A program made the position numbers and the translations under genes. A stretch of 11,525 nucleotides of DNA from an uncultured Bacillota bacterium (GTDB taxonomy: Bacteria; Bacillota_I; Bacilli_A; RFN20; CAG-449): assembly GCA_905204225.1 (NCBI GenBank), contig CAJKZK010000056.1, positions 1 through 11,525 of the forward strand. The letters are read 5' to 3'. How positions within the stretch are numbered: the stretch's first letter is position 1; each line of letters starts with the position of its first letter. This document shows positions 1-7,569 of the stretch, piece by piece. The notes beneath the pieces are model-generated. The model saw only the letters and a program-made list of their open reading frames with translations, was not told the DNA's origin and did not search any database.

Positions 1-99
1 TTATATACAAAAATTTAAAATTATAAAACAAATAAAATGATTATTATTAAAAATATACAATTAAAGACTAAACTTTTTTATTTAATTTAAAGATATAGC

Positions 100-128
100 T
101 TGATTTATTAATAAAAAATAAATACATT
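100..128 (+). promoter_or_regulatory. Candidate sigma-A-type promoter upstream of oppA
   Basis: A TTGATT box (100-105) and a TACATT box (123-128) are separated by 17 bases, the spacing expected of a housekeeping promoter. An alternative -10 is TATAAA at 132-137, paired with a weaker TTAATA at 108-113. The surrounding DNA is almost entirely A and T, so such matches arise easily by chance. The assignment rests mainly on position: some promoter should lie in this leader if oppA begins a transcript. Confidence 0.25.
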
Positions 129-175
129 ATTTATAAACGATAAATATTCGCATTTTTATTGTTGCTTTGAAATAC

Positions 176-186
176 AAGGAGGAGAG
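176..186 (+). promoter_or_regulatory. Strong ribosome binding site that fixes the oppA start
   Basis: AAGGAGG at 176-182 lies eight bases before ATG 191. This is a near-perfect complement to the 16S rRNA 3' end and decides the start. The in-frame TTG at 167 lies upstream of this site, so a start there would translate the ribosome binding site itself as YKEE and put a charged octapeptide in front of a normal signal peptide. Confidence 0.9.
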
Positions 187-190
187 AAAT

Positions 191-2959
191 ATGAAAAAGA
201 ACGCAAAAATTTTTGTCTTAGCGTTAGCTTCATTAACTGCTACAGTCTGTTTAACAGGATGTTTTGGTGGTACAAGCTATAATAGCGACAAAGAATATAC
301 ATATTACACTTATTTAACAACAAAACCTAGTACATGGAATACTCATGACTGGGAAACAAACGATGAAAGCTATGTTACTAGCTTTACAGAAATTGGCTTT
401 TACGATGTCATTCTTGATGAATCAAAATCAAATTATAAATTTGTTACAGAAATGGCAAGAGAATTTCCAGTAAAAATTTCTAGTAGTGATTTAAAAGATA
501 ACGAAATTAATGAATATTCTGAAAATTATTTTAATGGACAAAATATTCCAGAAAATCAAATATTTGATATTAAATTAAATAAAAATGCTACTTGGGAAGA
601 TGGAACCAAAATTACAGCGCAAGATTATATCGATAGTTTACAAAGACAATTATCACCTAAATATGTTAATTTCCGTGCAGATAGTTTTTATTCTTCAAAT
701 TTAGTTGTAGCAAATGCTGAAAAATATTATAAATCAGGTCGTTCTACTCTTGAACCATTATATAATTATGTTAATAGTAATTATGAATATACTAATACAA
801 AATATGAAGAATCAGCTGGTACAAATTATTATCTCAATTTACAAAAAACAGCTCCTATTGCTGCTGAAAAATTTACTGATGGAAAATCTGTAACTTTATC
901 AGAATTATTTAATCAAGACATGATTACAAGAGATAAAGACTCAAAAGAAGCTGCAAGAAGAATTTCAGAAAGTGTAAAATATTTCTTATTTAAATATGGA
1001 CCTCAAGATTGGAAAACAAGAAGTGATAATCATGAAGATTGGGCAAAAGCTGAATCTCCAGCTGATGTTAAAGATGCTATGACAGATTATGATATTGCTT
1101 TATCTGAATATAGTAAAACAAAACAACCTATTAAAGTTAGAAAAAATCTTGGTGACAATGGTAATGGCGGTTATAATTATTCTGATTGGAAAAATGAAAG
1201 TGAATTAATTACTTATACAAGATCTGATTTAGAAAAAGATATTAATGTTATTTTAAAAAATGCTTTTGGTAAAACAATTAAAGAAAAATCAGAAAGATTA
1301 TTATTATATGGTTATATTAAAAATGATGAATTTGATGATTTTAGTAAAGTTGGTATTAAAGATGTCGGTGATGACACAATTAGATTAATTTTAGGAAAAT
1401 CAATCAAATTACTTGATTTGAAGTTCTCATTAACAAGTAACTGGTTAGTAAAAACTGACTTATATGATAGATTAAGTACAAAAAGTGGTGCAAAATGGTC
1501 AACAGATTACGCATCTAAAAAAGTTGAAAATTATAAAGCTTATGGACCATATAAACTTGTTAAATATGAAGAAGGTAAATCATTTGTTATTGAAAAGAAT
1601 GATAAATGGTATGGATATACTGATGGTCAACATGAAGGCCAATTCCAAATGACAAGAGTTAAAACAACAATTATTGAAGACCATTCAACTGCTGTCGGTA
1701 TGTTTGAAAAAGGTGAACTTGATGATATAACACTTGATGCAAATGATATGGCAAAATATGGTAACTCAAGAAGAAGTCAAACTGTTTATGAATCATACAC
1801 TCAAAAAATTTCATTTAATTCTGATAGAAGTAAATTAACTAATAGACAATCAAACGGAATTAATAAAGTTATTTTAGCAAATGATGATTTTAGAAAAGGC
1901 TTATCATTGTCATTGAATCGTAATGATTTTGCATCTAAAAATACTGCAGGTAGTAAAGCATTTACTGGTTTATTAAACGATTTATATTTAACAGATGTTC
2001 AAACTGGTGAAATGTATACTTCTACTGCTCAAGGAAAAGGCGTTTATAATGATGTTTATGGGGAATTAGGTGGAGATCCTTATTCAAGCTCAGAAAAAAC
2101 AGCTTTAAGTACTGATGCACAAGGATACAATTTACAACAAGCTACATATTTTGTTGAAAAAGCAATTACTAAAGAAATTGAAGAAAAAAGATTAAAATTA
2201 AATGATAAAATTGAATTAGAAATCCAAGTTTATGATAATAGCTCAACTACAACTATTAATATGACAAACTTCATTAGAGATTCATTTAAGACTGTTATTG
2301 CTAATGCAGTAGCTAAATATAACGAAAAACAAACTGATGCTGCAAAAAAATCATCTATATCATTTGATTTAAAAGTAACAAAGAATGAAGATTATTATAA
2401 TGCTGCTAAGAGTGGTAATTATGATATGATTTTCTCAATTTGGGGTGGTGCTGCTATTAACCCATATGGATTAATGCAAGTTTATTGTGATCCTACATTT
2501 GAATCAACATGTGAATATGGATTTAAAGGTCATCAAAATGAAAAATCAGCTAGTTTAACTATTAATTTTGGTACTACTGAAGAAAAAAGAACAATTGCTG
2601 AATGGTATGAAAAATTAAATGGTGATTTAGCTGAAATGGATATTGATGAAATGGTCTCAAGTAGAGATTCAGAAGATGAAGCTGAAAAAGAATTAATTGC
2701 TCAATATAATGAACAACATCTAAAGAGAGTAACAGTTTTAGCTAAACTTGAAGCTGCAATTTTGAATAGATTTGAAGCTATTCCACTTGTTGCTAGAGGT
2801 TCTACATCACTTTATTCACTTAAAGTTAAATATGCTACAAATAAATATGTTAACTTAGTCGGATATGGCGGAATTAGATTCATGACATTTAATTATTCTG
2901 ATAAAAAATGGAATGAATTTATCAAGAGTAAAGAATATAGTAGCAATTTATATAAATAA
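191..2959 (+). CDS. oppA: Giant OppA-type oligopeptide-binding lipoprotein of an ABC importer
   Basis: Predicted extracellular, membrane-anchored receptor that captures peptides for the OppBCDF transporter encoded just downstream. From ATG 191 the protein has 922 residues. Residues 1-24 form a lipoprotein signal: KK at 2-3, a hydrophobic core, and lipobox LTGC with lipidated Cys24. The SBP_bac_5 (cluster C) fold is visible as FDIKLNKNATWEDGTKITAQDY (about 125-146, split here only by prose), a DDTIRLIL strand near 394, YGPYKLVKYE near 451 and a WGG..INPYG segment near 751. Classical OppA proteins have roughly 540 residues. Much of the excess sits between about 163 and 385, with more scattered in the C-terminal half, including an acidic helical stretch near 805-860. 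All 12 Trp codons are TGG. The only Cys pair in the mature chain is C766/C774. A hairpin follows the gene. The family call is firm; specificity for peptides is inferred from context. Confidence 0.9.
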   Translation: MKKNAKIFVLALASLTATVCLTGCFGGTSYNSDKEYTYYTYLTTKPSTWNTHDWETNDESYVTSFTEIGFYDVILDESKSNYKFVTEMAREFPVKISSSDLKDNEINEYSENYFNGQNIPENQIFDIKLNKNATWEDGTKITAQDYIDSLQRQLSPKYVNFRADSFYSSNLVVANAEKYYKSGRSTLEPLYNYVNSNYEYTNTKYEESAGTNYYLNLQKTAPIAAEKFTDGKSVTLSELFNQDMITRDKDSKEAARRISESVKYFLFKYGPQDWKTRSDNHEDWAKAESPADVKDAMTDYDIALSEYSKTKQPIKVRKNLGDNGNGGYNYSDWKNESELITYTRSDLEKDINVILKNAFGKTIKEKSERLLLYGYIKNDEFDDFSKVGIKDVGDDTIRLILGKSIKLLDLKFSLTSNWLVKTDLYDRLSTKSGAKWSTDYASKKVENYKAYGPYKLVKYEEGKSFVIEKNDKWYGYTDGQHEGQFQMTRVKTTIIEDHSTAVGMFEKGELDDITLDANDMAKYGNSRRSQTVYESYTQKISFNSDRSKLTNRQSNGINKVILANDDFRKGLSLSLNRNDFASKNTAGSKAFTGLLNDLYLTDVQTGEMYTSTAQGKGVYNDVYGELGGDPYSSSEKTALSTDAQGYNLQQATYFVEKAITKEIEEKRLKLNDKIELEIQVYDNSSTTTINMTNFIRDSFKTVIANAVAKYNEKQTDAAKKSSISFDLKVTKNEDYYNAAKSGNYDMIFSIWGGAAINPYGLMQVYCDPTFESTCEYGFKGHQNEKSASLTINFGTTEEKRTIAEWYEKLNGDLAEMDIDEMVSSRDSEDEAEKELIAQYNEQHLKRVTVLAKLEAAILNRFEAIPLVARGSTSLYSLKVKYATNKYVNLVGYGGIRFMTFNYSDKKWNEFIKSKEYSSNLYK
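677..1345 (+). other. Insertion segment within OppA (about residues 163-385)
   Basis: In ordinary cluster C binding proteins, the conserved DG..ITA.D helix is followed within about 60 residues by the V.D..T..L.L strand. Here the two are about 230 residues apart. The inserted part is rich in Tyr, Asn, Lys, Asp and Glu, appears soluble and mostly helical, and keeps the reading frame. It resembles no domain I recognise. The boundaries are approximate because they rest on motif spacing, not on an alignment. Confidence 0.6.
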
Positions 2960-2980
2960 AATCTAAAATTAAAATATACT

Positions 2981-3028
2981 AAAACCAAAATAGTTTTAAA
3001 TAATCAAAATAAAACTGTTTTGGTTTTT
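2981..3028 (+). terminator. Intergenic hairpin with T-run between oppA and oppB (attenuating terminator)
   Basis: The arms 2981-2998 and 3010-3027 pair over 18 positions with a single T-G wobble (2991 with 3017) and an 11-base loop. The 3' arm ends in five T residues (3024-3028). Counting the T-run as the tail leaves a 14-bp stem with three G-C pairs. It resembles a weak intrinsic terminator or an mRNA-stabilising 3' end. Such elements commonly let the binding protein be expressed above its permease. No separate promoter is evident in the remaining 22 bases before oppB, so partial read-through is the simplest reading. Confidence 0.7.
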
Positions 3029-3050
3029 AGATAGTTATAGAGGTAAAAAA

Positions 3051-4094
3051 ATGAGAGACACAAAAGAAATGTTAATCTACATTGTAAAACGTATCTTGTT
3101 AATGCTATTGACTTTTAGTATTATCTTTTTAATATGTTTTATTTTGATTCGTCTTTTACCACTTAATCCCCCAAGTGGTGCAGGTACAGATGTAGAAAAA
3201 TTTTACATTCAACAAGAAGCTCTTGGAAGAATGGTTAGAACTGGAACAGGCCCAACAGATTATGAAGCTCTTCCTGTTTTACAACAATTAGGAAATTTTT
3301 TGAAAAATTTATTTTTTCCTAGTTCATATGAATTACCAGACGGTACCACTGAATATGTTTCAAGATGGGGTTATTCTACATCAAGAAATTCAACACCACC
3401 TGAATTGTTATTTAGTAGAATGGCACCTACAATTTTAGTAAATGTATATGCAATGATTTTTTCTGTTCCTTTGGGATTAGCTATTGGAACATATATGGCT
3501 TTAAAAAAGAATAAGTGGCAAGATAATTTCTTGGGTGTTGTTGTAATGTTATTCATTTCTGTCCCTAGCTTTGTTTATTCATTTTTATTACAATATATAT
3601 TTGCATTTAAATTAGATTGGCTTCCAGCTACTAGAGCTGATTTTGATGGCTCATGGTTTACTGGGGCAATGTTTGTATCTATGATTTTACCAGTTATATC
3701 TATGTCTTTTGGCTCTATTGCAGGATATGCTAGATATACTAGAGCAGAATTAACAGAAGTATTAACATCAGATTTTATGTTACTTGCAAGAACTAAAGGA
3801 TTAACACGTGCTCAAGCAACTATTAGACATGCATTTAGAAATTCACTTGTACCAATTTTCCCAATGTTATTAGGCGAAATTTTATCTGTTTTAGGTGGAT
3901 CAATGATTATTGAATCAATTTTCTCTATTAATGGGGTTGGTTCATTGTTCTTAGATTCTATTACAGCAAGAGATTATGATGTATTCCAATTTGTTGGAAT
4001 GTTTTATATCTTAATTGGACTTGTTGGTGGACTAGTTGTTGATATCTCTTATGGATTAGTTGATCCAAGAATTAGAATGGGAGGTAGAAAATAA
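3051..4094 (+). CDS. oppB: Oligopeptide ABC transporter permease OppB
   Basis: First transmembrane subunit of the peptide importer, 347 residues. Six membrane helices can be placed near 8-36, 122-150, 160-186, 204-226, 267-292 and 311-333. The N-terminal sequence (YIVKRILLMLLTF, then LIRLLPLNPPSG) is typical of OppB/DppB. The cytoplasmic EAA loop, which docks onto an ATPase subunit, is at about 242-268 and contains LARTKGL and HAFRNSLVP. The C-terminus VDPRIRMGG matches the family ending. The external loop after helix 1 is about 85 residues, somewhat longer than in E. coli OppB (306 residues in all). GAGG at 3040-3043 supports ATG 3051 over the internal ATG at 3069. The stop overlaps the oppC start by one base (TAATG), implying translational coupling. 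Confidence 0.93.
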   Translation: MRDTKEMLIYIVKRILLMLLTFSIIFLICFILIRLLPLNPPSGAGTDVEKFYIQQEALGRMVRTGTGPTDYEALPVLQQLGNFLKNLFFPSSYELPDGTTEYVSRWGYSTSRNSTPPELLFSRMAPTILVNVYAMIFSVPLGLAIGTYMALKKNKWQDNFLGVVVMLFISVPSFVYSFLLQYIFAFKLDWLPATRADFDGSWFTGAMFVSMILPVISMSFGSIAGYARYTRAELTEVLTSDFMLLARTKGLTRAQATIRHAFRNSLVPIFPMLLGEILSVLGGSMIIESIFSINGVGSLFLDSITARDYDVFQFVGMFYILIGLVGGLVVDISYGLVDPRIRMGGRK

Positions 4095-5767
4095 TGAATG
4101 AAAATATGAATAATCTTAATGAGATTAGAACAAAAGATAAATTTAAATTTGCTCAAATTGATGAGACGATTCATGATACAAAATTTGAAACTAAACCTGT
4201 TAGTTATTTACAAGATTGTATGCGTAGATTTGTAAAAAATAAAGCATCGGTTGTAGCAGCAATTATTATTTGTTTTATATCATTATTTGCAATTTTTGAA
4301 CCTATTTGTGATCCAAAAAGTAGAGTAGCATCTGAATTTACTAGTGGTGAATTTAATGATCCAGTTTTTGCTGGTGTTTTACCTAAATTATTTAATGATA
4401 CCGGTTTTTGGGATGGAACAAAAGAAAGTGTAATCACAAAAGAAAATTATTATTTGGCTGCTCAAACTGATTCTAATTATAATAAAGTTAAACTTGTTAA
4501 AGAAGAAATTCCTAGTTATGCTCTTGGCTATCCTGATGAAGAAAAAGATTCATATATTTTATGTACCGTCAGAGAAAATACATATGCTGTTGGATGCTAT
4601 AATGTTGAATTAACAAAAGCTAATTATGATAAATTAGTTGAAGAAAATAATAGAAGAATTTCTAATAATGAAAAATCAATTTTGAAACCATTAATTGATT
4701 ATAGATCTTATACTAATAATTATAAATCAGTCTTAATGAATACATATCATATGAATGAAAATGCAGCTTCTGGTATTGTTGATAAAATGAATTTAAGATA
4801 TGGTAATAATTCTGATTATTTCTTCCAAATTGTTCCAGAAATTATTAAAAATAATGATGGCACTTATAATATATCAGATAGTAGATTTGTTTTATATAAA
4901 GATGAAAATGGTTATATTGCTGATATTTATAAAAGAAACAGTGAAGGTGAAGTAATTTATTTTGAAGAATCTAATGGTATGTATAATGTTAGAGTAGATT
5001 ATTATGATTATTTCACATATAAATATGGCGTTGAACCAACATATTTATTTGGCGCTAATATGCAAGGGAAAGATATTCTATTACGTTTAGCAAATGGTTG
5101 TAGATTTTCTTTATTACTTGGATTATCTATTACTCTTGTTAATTTTATTATTGGATTAATATGGGGCGCTATATCTGGTTATTATGGTGGAACTGTCGAC
5201 TTGGTTATGGAAAGAATAACTGATATTATTTCTAATATTCCTACTATTATTATTATGTCTATAGCAAGTATTCAATTTGTTAATAATCAAGATTTAAAAA
5301 ATGCAATTGGACCTGCCGGAATTATTGTTTTAGCAATTTTTGTCGCATTTATTTATAATGGATGGGTTGGAGTTGCTGGAACAACTCGTATGCAATTTTA
5401 TCGTTTTAAAGGCCAAGAATATGTTTTGGCTGCTAGAACTTTAGGTGCTAAAGATAGAAGATTAATTTTTAAACATATTTTACCAAATGCTACAGGTACT
5501 TTGGTCACAAGATCTGTATTAATGATACCTGGTGTTATTTTCTCAGAAGCAAGTTTATCTTATTTAGGTATTATTGATTTTGAAAACAGTGGTATTAATT
5601 CTATTGGTTCTATGATTAATGAAGGAAAAATTGCCGGACTTGCAACATATCCTCATATATTATTATTCCCATCAATTGTTATCTCTTTATTAATGATTTC
5701 CTTTAACTTATTTGGTAATGGCTTAAGAGATGCATTTAATACAACTTTAAGAGGAAGTGAGAATTAG
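4094..5767 (+). CDS. oppC: Oligopeptide ABC transporter permease OppC with a very large extracellular loop
   Basis: Second transmembrane subunit of the importer, 557 residues against about 300 for a classical OppC. A cytoplasmic N-terminus (1-50) leads to helix 1 at about 51-70. Residues about 73-315 form an external domain, and the family core resumes with YLFGANMQGKDILLRLANG, the counterpart of the usual HxLGTDxxGRDxLSRLxxG motif. Further helices lie near 336-362, 376-395, 405-428, 474-494 and 522-543. The EAA loop is at about 445-468 (LAARTLGAKD, then HILPNA). The extra domain is polar and rich in Tyr, Asn and Glu, with a Cys pair at 157/168. GGGAGGT at 4079-4085 precedes the ATG, which overlaps the oppB stop. 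The permease call is firm; the function of the external domain is unknown. Confidence 0.92.
   Translation: MNENMNNLNEIRTKDKFKFAQIDETIHDTKFETKPVSYLQDCMRRFVKNKASVVAAIIICFISLFAIFEPICDPKSRVASEFTSGEFNDPVFAGVLPKLFNDTGFWDGTKESVITKENYYLAAQTDSNYNKVKLVKEEIPSYALGYPDEEKDSYILCTVRENTYAVGCYNVELTKANYDKLVEENNRRISNNEKSILKPLIDYRSYTNNYKSVLMNTYHMNENAASGIVDKMNLRYGNNSDYFFQIVPEIIKNNDGTYNISDSRFVLYKDENGYIADIYKRNSEGEVIYFEESNGMYNVRVDYYDYFTYKYGVEPTYLFGANMQGKDILLRLANGCRFSLLLGLSITLVNFIIGLIWGAISGYYGGTVDLVMERITDIISNIPTIIIMSIASIQFVNNQDLKNAIGPAGIIVLAIFVAFIYNGWVGVAGTTRMQFYRFKGQEYVLAARTLGAKDRRLIFKHILPNATGTLVTRSVLMIPGVIFSEASLSYLGIIDFENSGINSIGSMINEGKIAGLATYPHILLFPSIVISLLMISFNLFGNGLRDAFNTTLRGSEN
4310..5038 (+). other. Extracellular insertion domain of OppC (about residues 73-315)
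   Basis: This region lies between the first membrane helix and the conserved FGANMQGKD segment, which places it outside the cell by family topology. It is about 245 residues long, where a typical OppC has a few tens of residues. There is no hydrophobic stretch long enough to cross the membrane. Segments such as RFVLYKDENGYIADIYK (about 264-280) look like short beta strands, while 174-235 looks helical. I recognise no known domain. Confidence 0.65.
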
Positions 5768-5769
5768 TT

Positions 5770-7569
5770 ATGGAAAAATTAAGAACAAATGATAAAGTCT
5801 TAGAAGTAAAAAATCTTAGAATTTCTTTTAGAACTAATACCGGTACTGTTAAAGCTGTTAGAGGAATTGATTTCTCATTAAGAAAAGGTAAAACTCTTGC
5901 TATTGTTGGCGAATCTGGAAGTGGTAAATCAGTTACATCAAAAGCAATTTTAGGTATTTTAGCTAATAATAAAATTGTTGAAGATGGTCAAATTATTTAT
6001 GATGGAAAAGATTTATTAAAATTAAATGAAGAACAATTTACAAAAATTCGTGGTGTAAAAATTTCTATGATTTTCCAAGATCCACTTTCATCTTTAAATC
6101 CTATTATGAAAGTTGGTAAACAATTAACTGAAGCAATGTATTTAAAAGCAAAAGCAACTAGAAAAGAAGCATTTAAATATTTAGTAAAAGTTAATAAAGT
6201 TTTATTAAGTGAATGTGAAAAAGAAAATGTTAATGAAATTAACGAAATGATTAAAGAAATCAATAATATGAATTTAGGCTTTGATTTTAATGCATTAGTT
6301 GAAAAATATAAGCATTTATTTATAGAAGCAACTAACAAATCTATTGAAAAGCAAAAAGAAGCAATAAGAAATGTCTTAATTTTACTAAATGATTTTAAAG
6401 CAAACGAATTATCTAATGAAACTACATTTAATGCTAATAAAGTAAAAGTAGAAGCTAAAAAATTAGGCTTAGAATTAAAAAAAGCAGTTTTCAATTTAGA
6501 AATTGAAGCTGATGATATTATTGAAGTTTATGAATCTTCTTTAGAATTTTATGCTAAATCTTATGAAGAAGCAATTAAAAATACTGAAGAGAGAAGATTA
6601 TTACTTGAAAAACATAATGCAAAATCAGTATATGATTTACCTGCTGAAATTAGAGTAGGTCTAAAAGAAGTTATTGTTGATAAAAATGTTTATTTTAAAG
6701 ATATAGTTGATACTACTAATCAATTAATAGAACATTTAAATTTTATATTAAATGATAAAGATTTTATTGCAGATAATATTGTTAATGATTTAATAAAATA
6801 TTATGTTGAACAAATAGTTGCTAGTAAAACAATTTTAACAAAAGAAGAAACTAAAAAAAGAGCAATTACACTTCTTGAAGAAGTTGGTATTAATGATCCT
6901 GAAAGAAGATTTAATCAATATCCTTTTGAATTTTCAGGTGGTATGAGACAAAGAATAGTTATTGCTATTGCTTTATCAAGTAATCCAGAAGTATTAATTT
7001 GTGATGAACCAACTACTGCTCTTGATGTTACTATTCAAGCTCAAATTCTTGAATTGATTAATAAATTAAAAGCTGAAAAGAATTTATCAATTATTTTCAT
7101 TACCCATGACTTAGGTGTTGTTGCAAATATGGCTGATGATATCGCAGTTATGTATGCTGGTAAAATTGTTGAATATGGTACAGTTTATGATATATTCTAT
7201 GATCCTAGACATCCATATACTTGGGCATTACTTGGATCAATGCCTGATTTAGATACAAAAGAAAAACTTGATGCTATTCCTGGAACTCCACCAAATATGT
7301 TATTACCTCCTAAAGGTGATGCATTTGCAAGTAGAAATAAATACGCTTTAGAAATTGATTATGAAGCTCAACCACCATTTTTCAAAGTATCAGACACTCA
7401 TTATGCTGCTACATGGTTGCTTGATGAATACGCTCCAGAAGTTGAAGCACCAAAAATTGTTAAACAAAGAATTATTAATTCATTAAAGAAAAATTCAAGT
7501 AATAAACCAAGCTATACATTAGAAAAAAATTCAATTTTAAAACATTTAGGAGGTAAAGAAGATGAATAA
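5770..7569 (+). CDS. oppD: Oligopeptide ABC transporter ATP-binding protein OppD with a helical insertion
   Basis: One of two ATPases powering peptide import, 599 residues against roughly 330-360 in the usual OppD. Motifs in order: Walker A GESGSGKS at 47-54; Q-loop IFQDPLSSLNP with Gln103; signature FSGGMRQR at 388-395; Walker B VLICDEP at 408-414; D-loop ALD at 417-419; H-loop His446. All catalytic residues are present. The C-terminal Opp/Dpp extension (HPYTWALLGSMP near 481, IPGTPPNMLLPP near 503) is present, but the usual GCxFxPRC element reads GDAFASRN, so both cysteines are lost. Residues about 125-355, between Q-loop and signature, are an extra Lys/Glu-rich helical segment. The gene begins two bases after oppC. 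The nearest clear GAGG (5751-5754) is rather far from the ATG, so translation may depend on coupling to oppC. Confidence 0.93.
   Translation: MEKLRTNDKVLEVKNLRISFRTNTGTVKAVRGIDFSLRKGKTLAIVGESGSGKSVTSKAILGILANNKIVEDGQIIYDGKDLLKLNEEQFTKIRGVKISMIFQDPLSSLNPIMKVGKQLTEAMYLKAKATRKEAFKYLVKVNKVLLSECEKENVNEINEMIKEINNMNLGFDFNALVEKYKHLFIEATNKSIEKQKEAIRNVLILLNDFKANELSNETTFNANKVKVEAKKLGLELKKAVFNLEIEADDIIEVYESSLEFYAKSYEEAIKNTEERRLLLEKHNAKSVYDLPAEIRVGLKEVIVDKNVYFKDIVDTTNQLIEHLNFILNDKDFIADNIVNDLIKYYVEQIVASKTILTKEETKKRAITLLEEVGINDPERRFNQYPFEFSGGMRQRIVIAIALSSNPEVLICDEPTTALDVTIQAQILELINKLKAEKNLSIIFITHDLGVVANMADDIAVMYAGKIVEYGTVYDIFYDPRHPYTWALLGSMPDLDTKEKLDAIPGTPPNMLLPPKGDAFASRNKYALEIDYEAQPPFFKVSDTHYAATWLLDEYAPEVEAPKIVKQRIINSLKKNSSNKPSYTLEKNSILKHLGGKEDE
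6142..6834 (+). other. Helical insertion in OppD, after the Q-loop (about residues 125-355)
   Basis: About 230 residues separate the DPLSSLNP motif from the helix leading into the ABC signature; related OppD proteins have only a short helical link. The segment is dominated by Lys, Glu, Asn, Leu and Ile with almost no Pro or Gly, consistent with long alpha helices. Its two edges look alike: KATRKEAFKYLVKV (127-140) and LTKEETKKRAITLLEEV (356-372) both resemble the single conserved helix normally found here, as if the helix had been duplicated around the insert. That resemblance was judged by eye. Confidence 0.6.
7547..7554 (+). promoter_or_regulatory. Ribosome binding site of oppF inside the end of oppD
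   Basis: TAGGAGGT lies within the last codons of oppD, seven bases before ATG 7562. It is the clearest binding site among the downstream genes and supports the long N-terminus of OppF over any internal start. The match is strong enough to allow ribosome entry independent of oppD translation. Confidence 0.85.

Larger units (their letters stand above)
1..190. other. AT-rich leader before oppA
   Basis: This non-coding stretch is nearly all A and T up to about position 140 and has no convincing reading frame, tRNA-like fold or strong hairpin. It probably holds the promoter and 5' untranslated region of oppA. No riboswitch or T-box structure could be recognised. What lies upstream of position 1 cannot be seen. 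Confidence 0.5.

Noticed and set aside
167..190. An upstream in-frame TTG start for oppA adding MKYKEERN
   Set aside because: The strong AAGGAGG site at 176-182 lies after this TTG and directly before ATG 191, and the lipoprotein signal peptide begins naturally at 191.
3371..3556. A 61-residue minus-strand open frame
   Set aside because: It is antisense within oppB, with no recognisable motif or start signal; a by-product of AT-rich coding sequence.
4204..4437. A 77-residue minus-strand open frame
   Set aside because: It is antisense to oppC with no recognisable motif or supporting signals.
5997..6494. A 165-residue minus-strand open frame with hydrophobic translation
   Set aside because: It lies wholly antisense to the Lys/Glu-rich coding sequence of oppD, and AAA/GAA codons read backwards give Phe-rich, membrane-like peptides. 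No ribosome binding site or family resemblance was seen.
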